Origin: an uncultured Anaerococcus sp.
GTDB lineage: Bacteria; Bacillota; Clostridia; Tissierellales; Peptoniphilaceae
Direction: 5' to 3'
DNA: 64,000 nucleotides
Assembly (NCBI RefSeq): GCF_943912385.1
Contig: NZ_CALTTY010000001.1
Span: 62,001-126,000 of the forward strand
The position numbers and the translations under genes are program-made. The first letter of the stretch is position 1. Each line of letters begins with the position of its first letter. Under the pieces are notes generated by a model. That model was not told the origin of the DNA. It saw only the letters and a list, made by a program, of their open reading frames with translations, and made no database searches. Shown here piece by piece: positions 18,102 through 27,272 of this stretch.

Positions 18102-19105
18102 TGTCAACTAAGCTTATTGTAATTTTACTTATTTTATTGCTTCCTCAAATTTATTACTTAATTGGAGAGGGTCGCTATAGGTCATTTAATGTGGGAAGCA
18201 AGTTTTTTAAAAGAAAAACCATAAAGAAGGAAGATTTTTACGAGGAAGTCTATATAACTAATACTGATGGCTTTGATCTTTTTGTAAGGATTTTGTCTTG
18301 TGAAAATCCTAAAGGGATTATCCAGCTTGTACACGGGGTAGCAGAACACTCAGGAAACTACATGGACTTTGCCAAATATTTAAATAAAAATGGCTACATT
18401 GTAGCAGTATCTGACCATAGGGGCCACGGCAAGTCAATTTCAACTACCTACCCAAATGGATATATGAAAAGGACAGAAGAAATAGTTGATGATGAGATTA
18501 TGCTGGCTAAATTTATGAAAGAAAAGTATAAAAACCTTGATTACTATCTATTAGGTCATTCTATGGGATCTATGCTAGCAAGATTATTTATAAGGGAAAA
18601 TGATGATTTGATTGATAAATTAATTCTTACAGGGACAGTACCTGTAAACAAGGCGGCAGGTCTGGGGGTATTTTTCTATAATTTTGTTAATTTCTACCTG
18701 ACAGATAAGGGTGAGAGCAAGCTAATAGATGCTATTGTTGGTGCAAGGGGTCTTGATTTTATAAGTTATGATGAGGAAAATAAAAAAATAAAGGCAAATG
18801 ATCCATTAAGGATATTTAATTTCAGAAGGGGATATTCAAAGACCCTAATAGAGATTAATAATAAACTAGGCAAGAAATCTTCCTACCAAGTAAAAAATCC
18901 AGACCTTAAAATCTATAATATGGTTGGGGAAGATGATATTATAACCAAAGGAGATGAGGGTATTAAGTCGACTATAGCCTACCTAAAAAATCTTGGATAT
19001 AAGAATATTTCTAATAAGGTTTATAAGGAAATGAAGCACGAGATATTAAATGAAACTGAAAGAGAAACCGTATATGAAGATATGGTTGAAGTTTTAAATA
19101 GCTAA
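18101..19105 (+). CDS. Alpha/beta hydrolase, monoacylglycerol lipase / lysophospholipase-like (S33 type)
   Basis: An N-terminal hydrophobic segment (about residues 5-17, LIVILLILLLPQI) probably anchors the protein in the membrane. The catalytic domain follows, with LVHGVAEHSGNY as the oxyanion loop, DHRGHGKS, the nucleophile elbow LGHSMGSMLARLF, and a likely catalytic Asp in MVGEDDIITKG. The His lies in KEMKHEILNE. These are features of the Hydrolase_4 / lysophospholipase family. Overlap with pcp (TAATG) suggests co-expression. The natural substrate, lipid or peptide ester, cannot be told. Confidence 0.88.
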   Translation: MSTKLIVILLILLLPQIYYLIGEGRYRSFNVGSKFFKRKTIKKEDFYEEVYITNTDGFDLFVRILSCENPKGIIQLVHGVAEHSGNYMDFAKYLNKNGYIVAVSDHRGHGKSISTTYPNGYMKRTEEIVDDEIMLAKFMKEKYKNLDYYLLGHSMGSMLARLFIRENDDLIDKLILTGTVPVNKAAGLGVFFYNFVNFYLTDKGESKLIDAIVGARGLDFISYDEENKKIKANDPLRIFNFRRGYSKTLIEINNKLGKKSSYQVKNPDLKIYNMVGEDDIITKGDEGIKSTIAYLKNLGYKNISNKVYKEMKHEILNETERETVYEDMVEVLNS

Positions 19106-19145
19106 GACCCTTATTATTTAAGAAAATAACTATTAAATAAGAATC

Positions 19146-19179
19146 AAATCTCCCGGTCTATGAATCTAGGGAGATTTTT
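19146..19179 (+). terminator. Terminator of the pcp-hydrolase operon
   Basis: A 9-bp stem AAATCTCCC / GGGAGATTT with a 14-base loop ends in TTTTTAT. It lies 40 bases behind the hydrolase stop. Confidence 0.75.
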
Positions 19180-19544
19180 ATATAAGAGTTTTAAACCAGA
19201 GTTTATTGATAATCATAAGTTACTGTTATCTATCATGCTTTATAAGAAGATTAAAATTAAAAAAATGAAAAAAAATTTAAAGATTATGACCTTACTTTTT
19301 TCTAGGAAAATAAGAGCCTGGCCTTGATACCTAGGTAAGTCTCTATCTAAACTTAGAAATCAACAAGGATAATATTAAGTTAAGAGTTTATTTATAGTAA
19401 ATAGGAACTGTTATTAAAACGACTATCTAAGGTATCGAGGATGGTTGGCTGATTTTAAAACTATTCTATTTATACAGGGCGGGGCTTTTCTAGTAATAAG
19501 TAAAAATAGTAGTAAATTATAAGTAATTTAAAAAAGGAGAATTT
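19180..19544 (+). other. Non-coding AT-rich stretch before the fructosamine kinase gene
   Basis: About 365 bases without a convincing frame. A 7-bp inverted pair, GATACCT at 19326-19332 and AGGTATC at 19430-19436, lies 97 bases apart; there is no T run behind it. AAAGGAGAATTT just before 19545 is the ribosome binding site of the next gene. It could be a decayed gene or a long leader. Confidence 0.4.
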
Positions 19545-20395
19545 ATGGAAAAGATTTTAGAATTATTACCTATAAATAATATGAAAAATGTAAGTCAAGT
19601 GCCTGGAGGTAATTTAAATGAATCCTACAAGCTTGAAGCTGATGGTGGTTCATACTTTCTAAAGGTACACAGAAATAAGGACTCTAAATACTTTGACGGG
19701 GAAAGAGCAGGACTTAAATTATTTGAAGAGAAAGGAATTTTTGCTCCAAGAGCTCTTGCAAGTGGGGCTGTAGACGGATTAGCATTCCTTCTTATGACCT
19801 ATCATGAAGAAAAAAGAGAGGGAAGGCAGGAAGACTTGGCGAGTGTTATAGCCCAAATCCATAAGATAAAAAGTCCTGATGGTAAGTTTGGATTTGCTTA
19901 TCCTTATATAGGAGCAGCATCAAGCTTTGAAAATACTTTTAGGGATACTTGGAAGGAGATCTTTCTTTACCAAAGGATGGATGGGCTTAGGGATAATTTA
20001 AAGGGCTTAAATCTTTGGGATGATAAGGACCTAGAAAGGTATGAAAAAGTAAGAAGTATTATTGAAGAAGAACTAAATAGACATGAGTCAGAGCCAGTTC
20101 TTCTCCACGGAGATCTTTGGGCGGGTAATTTCATGTTTGATGAAGACGAAAGACCCATAGTCTTTGACCCAGCACCCTTATATGGAGATAGGGAGTTTGA
20201 TATAGGGGTGTCGACAGTATTCGGAGGTTTTTCAAGGCCTTTTATGACCAATACAAGGAAATCTTACCTCTTGCGCCAGGCTATAAAGACCGTTTAAACT
20301 TCTACAGGCTATTTTTACTTATGAAATATCTTTTAAGATTTGGACCTGTATATGATTCTTCGGTAAATGATATGATGAAAATTATAACAAAATAA
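19545..20395 (+). pseudogene. Fructosamine/ketosamine-3-kinase family protein, frameshifted near the C-terminus
   Basis: The family phosphorylates sugar adducts on amines so that they detach (protein deglycation). The catalytic loop LLHGDLWAGNFMF and the metal-binding FDPAPLYGDREFDIG are intact, as is the N-terminal GGNLNESY loop. After FGGFSRPF the first frame runs on into 15 unrelated residues and stops at 20297. The -1 frame continues instead with YDQYKEILPLAPGYKDRLNFYRLFLLMKYLLRFG and ends at TAA 20393-20395. A single T missing from the run at 20240-20243 explains this. The kinase core would survive, but the C-terminal helices are lost unless the frame is corrected or the base is a sequencing error. 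Confidence 0.88.
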
Positions 20396-20698
20396 GTAAA
20401 GAAAAGTGCTTAAGCACACAAGAAGTGTAGACAAAAGTCGAAAATGCTCTTTAGCTACAGGTATTGAGAAATATTGAATCTAATAATAGTGTAAATAGTA
20501 AGCTTGATAAGGCTAAAAGAGTAGAGTTTACAGGCGTATTATTTTGATTTGAATTTCTTATAATTTCTTCCGAATGGAGGAATCCTTTTAGATTTTTAAC
20601 TTTGTCAGCAGTCTGAAGTGGCTTGGCACTTTTTTATTGCCTTTAGATAGCCATACTTTAGAAGTATAATGACAAGTAAGCTAGAATTAGGAGGGGCC
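20396..20698 (+). other. Intergenic region upstream of the TerB-C/ATPase/helicase cassette
   Basis: About 300 bases without a gene. It contains a 12-bp palindrome GTGCTTAAGCAC at 20406-20417. A possible small terminator is seen at 20616-20635 (AAGTG-GCTTGG-CACTT followed by T). TATAAT occurs at 20665-20670, but no -35 stands at the right distance. The strong AGGAGGGG at 20688-20696 decides the start of the next gene. Confidence 0.45.
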
Positions 20699-22348
20699 AT
20701 GGATGATGTAAGAAATTTAATCGAAAATCTCTTAGATGATATTAAAGACGTGGAAAAAAAGAAAATACATAGAAAAGTCGAAACAGATAAGTTTAAGGCT
20801 AATATAAATTTAAGTTTTGAAGAAAAAACTGACAGCTATTATGTTTCTAAACTAAGGCTTATGGGAAATACCATAGACCTACCAAGCCAGCTTAAAAGCC
20901 AAAGTTTAAAGCTATATATAAATTTTGCAAGACTTGCCGATAAAAAGATTGAAAAGATTAATTCATCTTACCTCTATAACCAGCTATACATCCTAGCTCG
21001 AGATTATGTAGAAGATTACGTAGATCCTAATTATGAAAATAAGGGAGATAGGATTTATGACCTAATATATAAGCTTTGTAAAAAAGACCTCAGGCCTTAT
21101 CTTAAACCTTCTGCAAAAGATTTCCTAAAATCATTTCCTAAGTTAAAGGATGAGACAAAAGAATTTTACAAGCTTACAGCAAATGGTAAGGCACAGGTTT
21201 TCTGGGATCCAAATGGAGCTTTAAGAGAAAAATATTCTTTTACTAAGGCTGAAGAACGAGCCCTAATAGAGCTTTCAAAAAGGAGAAATGTACTTTGGGA
21301 AAGTGACGACCTAAGTAAATTTACCATAAATCTTTTCCTTAAAACTATAAAAGAGGCCTTTGAAAGAGATGATATAGATACAGATATTTTAACGACCTAC
21401 CAAAGACCCTATACCCTATCAAAAAACCTCCTCGATAGTCTTTTAATTATTACAGAGGCCAATGTAAGAAGGTGTTTTTCCTTCCTGGCTGAAATTAAAA
21501 CAGACAAGGCAGAAGACTTACTCATAGAAAATTCTTGTAAAGATTTATTAGAATTTTTTAAAGCCTTTCAGGAATCTTTTCTTAAGGACCTAAATTCTAA
21601 TAAAATTGACAAGATTTATTATTATTATATTAAGAAAAACCCAAGTAAAATCTCTGACCTTGTAAGTTTTATAGAAAGAGCAGATATAGGTTGTCAGGAA
21701 GATATTCTTAAAGAATTTAAGGATTATGAAAATTTCTCCGAAATCATAGATAAGCTTCTAGTAAGTGATTTTATACCTACAAGGGTCCTCGCTCTTACCT
21801 ATATATATAGGGATGATGATATAAAGACTAAGTATGATACAAAGCTATTTTCTATAATAAGGGAAGACAACTTCGATGAATTTATAAGTCTAATTAATAA
21901 GAAAGACTTTGGTATAGACCTAGTTAAGGATGTCTTAGCCTTGAAAAATAAAAAAGCTAAAAAAATAAGGCTTAACCAAGATAGGATTGATAGGTCTAGA
22001 AAGGACCTTTCAAAAACTGTAAAGAATATAAGTGACTTTGTTGGTGAAACAGACGAATTCTTTGATGAGGAAGACGAAAATATAGAAGTACCTAATGAAG
22101 AAGATACTTATAGCATAAGTGATGATACTAGAAAAGTATTAGGTGAAATTATTAATAAGGGCCAGCTAGCAAAGGGCAAGGCGGAGTCCATGGCCATGGA
22201 TAAGGGTCTTTTCTTAAATGTTTTTATAAATAATATTAATGATGAATTGTATGATTATATAAATGACCAGACTCTATTAATTGATGGTGATAGGATTATT
22301 ATTGATGAATTTTATGTGGAAATGGTAAAGGAGTTAGTAGATGACTAG
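20699..22348 (+). CDS. TerB-C-domain protein of a predicted DNA-processing/defence cassette
   Basis: The start chosen is ATG 20699, four bases after AGGAGG GG. An in-frame ATG at 20669 lies upstream of that site. The 549-residue protein is mostly helical and very charged. Its last 65 residues, beginning LGEIINKGQLAKGKAESMAMDK, then GLFLNVFINNINDELYDYI and ending in acidic and IIIDEFYVEM segments, resemble the TerB C-terminal domain of tellurite-resistance-linked proteins. The middle carries an acidic linker (TDEFFDEEDENIEVPNEED). The N-terminal 480 residues I do not recognise; they may be the variable sensor or a degenerate TerB-N. The next gene starts 8 bases before this one stops. The domain call is by eye and moderately sure. 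Confidence 0.72.
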   Translation: MDDVRNLIENLLDDIKDVEKKKIHRKVETDKFKANINLSFEEKTDSYYVSKLRLMGNTIDLPSQLKSQSLKLYINFARLADKKIEKINSSYLYNQLYILARDYVEDYVDPNYENKGDRIYDLIYKLCKKDLRPYLKPSAKDFLKSFPKLKDETKEFYKLTANGKAQVFWDPNGALREKYSFTKAEERALIELSKRRNVLWESDDLSKFTINLFLKTIKEAFERDDIDTDILTTYQRPYTLSKNLLDSLLIITEANVRRCFSFLAEIKTDKAEDLLIENSCKDLLEFFKAFQESFLKDLNSNKIDKIYYYYIKKNPSKISDLVSFIERADIGCQEDILKEFKDYENFSEIIDKLLVSDFIPTRVLALTYIYRDDDIKTKYDTKLFSIIREDNFDEFISLINKKDFGIDLVKDVLALKNKKAKKIRLNQDRIDRSRKDLSKTVKNISDFVGETDEFFDEEDENIEVPNEEDTYSISDDTRKVLGEIINKGQLAKGKAESMAMDKGLFLNVFINNINDELYDYINDQTLLIDGDRIIIDEFYVEMVKELVDD

Positions 22349-23663
22349 GATTAATCCTAAGGAAGCAAGCACGATTATAAAAAGCCTTGAAGCAGGGGTT
22401 GTCCCTGATATAGGTCTTGGCCACCTCCTTGTGGGAAGGAAGGCAGAGGTTGATGAACTTATTAAGATTTTATCCCACATTGAAGATGGCGATTCTGACT
22501 TAAGGTTTTGGGTAGGAGATTTTGGATCTGGTAAGTCCTTTATGCTGAAAACAATTGAAAACCTAGCCCTGTCTAAAAATTTCGTTGTATCAACCATTGA
22601 CCTAAACCCATCAAGGAGATTTTATGCTACTGATAGGAAGGCTGTAAACTTATATTCAACTGTATTAGAAAATATAAGGACCAAAAACTTAAGAAGCGGC
22701 AATGTCATAGAAAGCATAATAGAACAATGGATTTCTACAATTTTTAAAAATTTAAGTGATGAAAAAGGATACGACTTAAAAGAGCTTATGGCAGGTTTCT
22801 ACAGAGATGAAGTTATTGGGGTAATCCTTGAAACCCTATCTAGATTTGAGGCTGTGGGTCTTTCATATGAACTGGGCCAAGCAATTTCTAAATACTATGA
22901 GGGTTTTATCACAGATAATAGGATATTAAAGCTTAAGGCCATTAGGTGGATTAGGGGGGATATTACCACCAAAACTGAGGCTAAAAAAGAACTTGGTATT
23001 AATGAAATAATAAATGATGATAACTACTTTGAAGCTATAAAAAATCTAGCCGAACTCTTTAGGGAAATTGGTTATCAAGGTTTTGTAATAAATTTTGACG
23101 AGGCAGTAAACCTCTACAAGCTGCCACATTCAACAACCAGGCAAAGAAACTATGAGAAAATATTAAATATTTATAACGAATGCAAGTCAAACCTTGCCAA
23201 GGGTCTTTTTATAAACTTGGCAGCTACAAGAAAGACTGTATTTGATGAATCGAGGGGACTTGCCTCGTACGGAGCCCTAAAGGGAAGGCTCGGGACAGAG
23301 GCCTCTATGGACAGTGACTTTATAAATACTAACAAAACAGTCCTTGGTCTAAGGGTATTATCAGATGAAGAAATATATACCCTCCTTGAAAACTTAGTTA
23401 GTATCTATAATATCCACTATAAAACTAATATAGATTTTACAAGTGATCAGATAGTAACTTATATGGAAGGCCAGTTAAATAGGCCGGGTGCAGATGAATT
23501 CCTAACACCGAGGGCAGTTATTAAGGATTTTATAGAAATTATAGATATAAAAAGGCAAAATCCAGATGCGGAAATTTCTGACCTTCTAAGAGAAAAATTT
23601 GGAAAGCTCACTCCTGTTAATAAGGACCCTGATAACCTTGATGACGAGATAGAGATAATATGA
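22341..23663 (+). CDS. BrxD-like (DUF2791) ATP-binding protein
   Basis: The 440-residue P-loop ATPase has Walker A VGDFGSGKS at about residues 58-66 and Walker B FVINFDEA at about 247-254. The arrangement of an N-terminal IVPDIGLGHLLVGR-like segment (here VPDIGLGHLLVGRKAE), FLTPRAVIKDFI near the C-terminus, and DLNPSRRFY fits the BREX-type ATP-binding family DUF2791. In type 2 BREX such a protein works with a helicase. Here it sits between a TerB-C protein and an Lhr-like helicase, overlapping both (8 and 4 bases). No PglX, PglZ, BrxC or methyltransferase is nearby, so this is not a BREX locus as defined. Confidence 0.8.
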   Translation: MTRINPKEASTIIKSLEAGVVPDIGLGHLLVGRKAEVDELIKILSHIEDGDSDLRFWVGDFGSGKSFMLKTIENLALSKNFVVSTIDLNPSRRFYATDRKAVNLYSTVLENIRTKNLRSGNVIESIIEQWISTIFKNLSDEKGYDLKELMAGFYRDEVIGVILETLSRFEAVGLSYELGQAISKYYEGFITDNRILKLKAIRWIRGDITTKTEAKKELGINEIINDDNYFEAIKNLAELFREIGYQGFVINFDEAVNLYKLPHSTTRQRNYEKILNIYNECKSNLAKGLFINLAATRKTVFDESRGLASYGALKGRLGTEASMDSDFINTNKTVLGLRVLSDEEIYTLLENLVSIYNIHYKTNIDFTSDQIVTYMEGQLNRPGADEFLTPRAVIKDFIEIIDIKRQNPDAEISDLLREKFGKLTPVNKDPDNLDDEIEII

Positions 23664-25750
23664 CAAGGACCTACGACCTCTTATCCAGGGATATGAGAAA
23701 ATATATCTATGAAAAAGGATGGCCATCCCTAACTAAAATACAAGAAGCTGCAATTAAGCATATGAACCTGACTGATAATAATCTTATCCTTGCAGCACCA
23801 ACAGCATCTGGAAAAACAGAGGCAGCCTTTTTACCTGCTATTTCAAAGTCTAAAGATATAAAAGATAAGCTAAGGATACTCTATATATCACCCCTGATTG
23901 CCCTCATAAATGACCAGTTTAAAAGGATAAGCAACCTATGTAAGGACCTTGATATTAGCGTGACTAGATGGCATTCAGAGTCATCTATTAGCAGGAAAAA
24001 TAAATTAATCAAAGATCCTTCGGGCATTTTACTTATAACCCCAGAATCCCTTGAGGCCATGTTAGTAAGCGATAAAAATCGAGCAGAAATTTTGCTTAAA
24101 GATATTGATTTTGTAATTGTAGATGAAATTCATGGATTTTTAAATACAAATAGGGGACTGCAATTAAAGTCCCTCCTTACAAGAATTAGATCCTATAGTG
24201 AAAATAATCCGAGGATGATTGGTTTATCTGCAACTATTGGAGATAAAAATTTTGACCTAGCAAAAAAATTCTTTTTAAACGATAGGGATACTAATATCCT
24301 CCTTGATAGGTCGAAAAATGACCTAATAGCTAGCCTTTCCTATATAGAAAGTGAAGATATAAATGAAAAGATAGGAGAAAAAGTCCTTGCCCTAGCCCTG
24401 GGTAAATCGACTCTTATTTTTCCAAACTCAAGGGATAAGGTAGAAAAGTTAGCCTACTTACTAAAAAAAGAAGTTGAAGAAAAGTCTTATGACCTAAGGA
24501 TTTTTTCCCACCACTCCTCAATTTCAAAGCTTAAAAGAACTGAGATTGAAAATTTTGCTAAAACTAGCAAGGAAAATTTTATAATAGTTGCCACATCAAC
24601 TTTAGAACTTGGTATTGATATTGGTGCTGTCGACCAGGTCATCCAGATTGGTTCACCAGACTCAGTACTATCTCTCTCCCAAAGACTTGGAAGGTCAGGT
24701 AGGAGAGAAAAAAAGTCAGTAATCCATCAAATTGCGACAGATAAGTGGGACCTAGTCCAGTCCCTTGCCTGTCTAGAGCTTTTTAAAGAAGACGTTCTTG
24801 ATAAGATGAGAAAGCCAGTAAAGTCTTTTGATATCTTTGCCCACCAAGTCCTTTCGACCTTGCTAGAAAAAAATGGGCTCACAAAGGATAGCTACTATAG
24901 GCTTAACAAGAGCCTAAAAGCCTTTTCAGATATCACAGATAAAGAATTCGAAACTTTAACCAGACACATGGTTGACAAAGGATTTATAGAAGAAATAGAT
25001 GGGGAGTATATAGTGGGTATAGAGGCTGAAAAGCTAATGACCATGGGGTCCTTTTATAACCAATTTGTAGCTAAAAAAACTTACCAAGTCCAAACTGACA
25101 AGCACCTAATAGGTGATATTGACCTTGCTGAAAATTTAAAAATAAAAGATAGGATTTATCTAGCAGGTGAGGTTTGGAAAATAGAAACAATCAACCATAA
25201 AAGTAGAAAAATTAGCGTTATTAAATCTGATAAAGCCAATCAAAGAAGTTTTGAGGGGTCTGGATCTTTTGAAATATCGGGCGAGGTAAGAAAGAAGATG
25301 GAAGATATCCTAGTAAATAAAACTTATAAAAATCTAGGGCCTTTGGTAGTAAAAAGCTTAGACGAGATGACAATGGGCTTAGATAGAGCTTATTATCACT
25401 TTATAACTGAAGATGGAGAAAGAGTACTTAGGACCTTTAAATCAACGAGGGTAAATAAAACTCTGGCTCTTATGTTAAATATAAGGAGCGGGTCACTTTC
25501 CTACCATGTAGAAGATATGTCATCGATAATAAAGGGACCTAAAATCTATGAAGATTTTTTAAATTTAAGAAAAAAACCTGTTAAAAGAGATGAACTTACT
25601 TCTTATCTTGAGGAAAATCCAAAACTTTTAATAAGTCTTACTTCCTTAAATAAGTTTATGGCTCTGGTACCAGACTCTTTAAAGGCCATATATGTAAGTC
25701 AAAACATCCTAGATTTTTCAGAAAGCCTTAAATACTTACAAAACTTGTAA
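23660..25750 (+). CDS. Lhr-like / BrxHI-type superfamily II helicase
   Basis: All helicase motifs are present in 696 residues: the Q-motif region WPSLTKIQEAAI, motif I APTASGKTEA (residues 46-55), motif Ia YISPLIALINDQ, and motif II DEIH (155-158). Motif III is LSATIGD, followed by TSTLELGIDIGAVDQVIQIG (motif V) and QRLGRSGRR (motif VI). This pattern is that of the Lhr-core family, which includes BrxHI. The C-terminal 300 residues hold the winged-helix and beta-barrel parts of Lhr (LAGEVWKIETINHKSRKI). It overlaps the ATPase gene by 4 bases and is the last gene of the cassette. No terminator is seen before the next gene. Confidence 0.9.
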   Translation: MTRTYDLLSRDMRKYIYEKGWPSLTKIQEAAIKHMNLTDNNLILAAPTASGKTEAAFLPAISKSKDIKDKLRILYISPLIALINDQFKRISNLCKDLDISVTRWHSESSISRKNKLIKDPSGILLITPESLEAMLVSDKNRAEILLKDIDFVIVDEIHGFLNTNRGLQLKSLLTRIRSYSENNPRMIGLSATIGDKNFDLAKKFFLNDRDTNILLDRSKNDLIASLSYIESEDINEKIGEKVLALALGKSTLIFPNSRDKVEKLAYLLKKEVEEKSYDLRIFSHHSSISKLKRTEIENFAKTSKENFIIVATSTLELGIDIGAVDQVIQIGSPDSVLSLSQRLGRSGRREKKSVIHQIATDKWDLVQSLACLELFKEDVLDKMRKPVKSFDIFAHQVLSTLLEKNGLTKDSYYRLNKSLKAFSDITDKEFETLTRHMVDKGFIEEIDGEYIVGIEAEKLMTMGSFYNQFVAKKTYQVQTDKHLIGDIDLAENLKIKDRIYLAGEVWKIETINHKSRKISVIKSDKANQRSFEGSGSFEISGEVRKKMEDILVNKTYKNLGPLVVKSLDEMTMGLDRAYYHFITEDGERVLRTFKSTRVNKTLALMLNIRSGSLSYHVEDMSSIIKGPKIYEDFLNLRKKPVKRDELTSYLEENPKLLISLTSLNKFMALVPDSLKAIYVSQNILDFSESLKYLQNL

Positions 25751-25761
25751 TTAAATATTTT

Positions 25762-25796
25762 CTCCTCTTATGGTATTATTTAATAAAGAAGAGGAG
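25762..25796 (+). promoter_or_regulatory. Inverted repeat that can hide the ribosome binding site of the 25803 gene
   Basis: CTCCTCTT at 25762-25769 is a perfect complement of AAGAGGAG at 25789-25796, with a 19-base loop. The right arm contains the Shine-Dalgarno sequence of the gene starting at 25803. If the RNA begins upstream, the hairpin would block ribosome binding, which could insulate the secreted-protein/ABC operon from helicase read-through. Confidence 0.5.
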
Positions 25797-25802
25797 GGTC
25801 TA

Positions 25803-26516
25803 ATGAAACATATCAAGGAAATTTTACTTATAGGTCTAATAGTTTTTGGAGGTATTTTCATAAAAGCATCAGGTGCTATTGGACAAAAAGATTATGAGGA
25901 CGAATTAAAGGACAGGAAGGTAAAGGTAGAAGAATATTTGGGGCAGGTAGACGGAGCCAAAAAAGAATTTATAGAAAAAATTCTAAGCCATGAGTATGAA
26001 GATCCAAGTCTTATTATTAGTGAAACTATAAATCTTGATACAGATAAGTCTTATAAGAGAATAAAAGCTATGGATTCTAAAAAAGATATTGAGATTGATG
26101 GTAGGCTTGATGGAATAGTCTTTTTTAGGAAGGGTGGGGAAAGATATTGGATAAACAATAAGAGTAAAACTTACTACAAAGACAACTATGATTATAGAAA
26201 AAATCCTAAAGAAAATCCTATTATTTTAAGAAATGAAAATATGATTTACGAATATTTTCTAATGGGCTATGAAAAAAAGGTAGAAAAAATTAAAGACACC
26301 TATAAAGTGACCAGTCTTGATGATTTAAACAAGGGTTCATACACTCTTTATGACTCGAAGGCAGTACCGTTTGAGTCATTTTCTGATAATAGTGAGGGTA
26401 GGTTTAAAACTGTCCAAGTTCTAAAATCAAAAGATGTTAATGAATCCTACAAAGAACTAGTAGAACTTAAAGATTCCTACACCCAAGTAGAAAGTAGGAG
26501 TCAAATAGAAAACTAA
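25803..26516 (+). CDS. Membrane-anchored or secreted protein at the head of a Bce-type operon
   Basis: The start chosen is ATG 25803 behind GAGGAGGG; an upstream in-frame ATG at 25770 lies within the inverted repeat. The 237-residue protein starts with a hydrophobic signal/anchor (IKEILLIGLIVFGGIFI). The exported part has an alternating pattern (ERYWINNKSKTYYKDNYD, YKVTSLDDLNKGSYTLYD) that recalls LolA/LppX-like lipoprotein carrier folds, but there is no lipobox Cys, so this is weak. It precedes an ABC ATPase by 9 bases. A role in presenting or binding the substrate of that transporter is likely but not shown. Confidence 0.6.
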   Translation: MKHIKEILLIGLIVFGGIFIKASGAIGQKDYEDELKDRKVKVEEYLGQVDGAKKEFIEKILSHEYEDPSLIISETINLDTDKSYKRIKAMDSKKDIEIDGRLDGIVFFRKGGERYWINNKSKTYYKDNYDYRKNPKENPIILRNENMIYEYFLMGYEKKVEKIKDTYKVTSLDDLNKGSYTLYDSKAVPFESFSDNSEGRFKTVQVLKSKDVNESYKELVELKDSYTQVESRSQIEN

Positions 26517-26525
26517 AGGAAGAAA

Positions 26526-27272
26526 ATGCACTTTGAAAGAATTCTAAAAGTAGAAAACATTGAAAAATATTACGGTAAGGAAGAAAAAATTGTCTTATCT
26601 CAGCTTAATTTTGACCTATTAAAAGGAGAATTTTTAGGAATAATGGGAAAATCAGGCTCAGGTAAGACAACAATTTTAAACTCTATAGCAAGTCTAGGGT
26701 CCTTTAACAAGGGCTCTATTTCCTATTATGGAAAAGACATCAGCCGTTTTAATAGAAAAGACCTAGAAGCTTATAGGAAAGAAGTAATTTCATATATCTA
26801 CCAAGACTATAAGCTAATTGACATACTCACAGCCTATGAAAATATAATCCTACCCCTTAAAATCAACAAGAAAAAAATTGACGAAGCAAGAATATTTGAG
26901 ATAGGTAAAATTCTTGAAATTGACCATATTTTTTCTAAATATCCGGATAGCCTTTCAGGTGGTGAAAAACAAAGAGTAGCTATAGCCAGGGCCCTTTTAA
27001 AGGATTCAGAAATAATCCTAGCTGACGAGCCAACCAGTGCTCTAGATTCTGCCCTTAGCTTAAATGTCCTTAGACTTTTAAAAACTTTTAACCAGGTCCA
27101 CAAAAAATCAATCCTAATGGTAAGCCATGACCTAAGGGCAATTTCTTTTACAAGTAGGGTATTATTCTTAAGAGATGGAAAAATCTATAATGAACTTAGG
27201 CTTAAGGAAGGCGAAAGTCGAGAAGAATTTTTAATGAGGATTGAAAATGCAGATAGGCAGCTTGTAAGATGA
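26526..27272 (+). CDS. ABC transporter ATPase, BceA type
   Basis: The 248-residue ATPase has Walker A GKSGSGKTT, signature LSGGEKQRVAIARAL, Walker B IILADEPTSALD and the H-loop SHDLRAI. It belongs to the MacB/LolD/BceA group that pairs with FtsX-like permeases. The permease gene follows with a 4-base overlap and a two-component system comes next, which is the layout of antimicrobial-peptide detoxification modules (BceAB-RS). In such modules the transporter both senses and removes bacitracin, nisin or similar peptides from the lipid II cycle. The actual peptide cannot be inferred. Confidence 0.9.
   Translation: MHFERILKVENIEKYYGKEEKIVLSQLNFDLLKGEFLGIMGKSGSGKTTILNSIASLGSFNKGSISYYGKDISRFNRKDLEAYRKEVISYIYQDYKLIDILTAYENIILPLKINKKKIDEARIFEIGKILEIDHIFSKYPDSLSGGEKQRVAIARALLKDSEIILADEPTSALDSALSLNVLRLLKTFNQVHKKSILMVSHDLRAISFTSRVLFLRDGKIYNELRLKEGESREEFLMRIENADRQLVR

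Noticed and set aside
19326..19436. Inverted pair GATACCT / AGGTATC 97 bases apart
   Set aside because: Short arms, long loop and no T run; such pairs are expected by chance in AT-rich DNA.
22341..25750. Full BREX type 2 locus
   Set aside because: Only the ATPase and helicase resemble BREX parts. No PglX, PglZ, PglW or BrxC-like gene is in the surrounding sequence.
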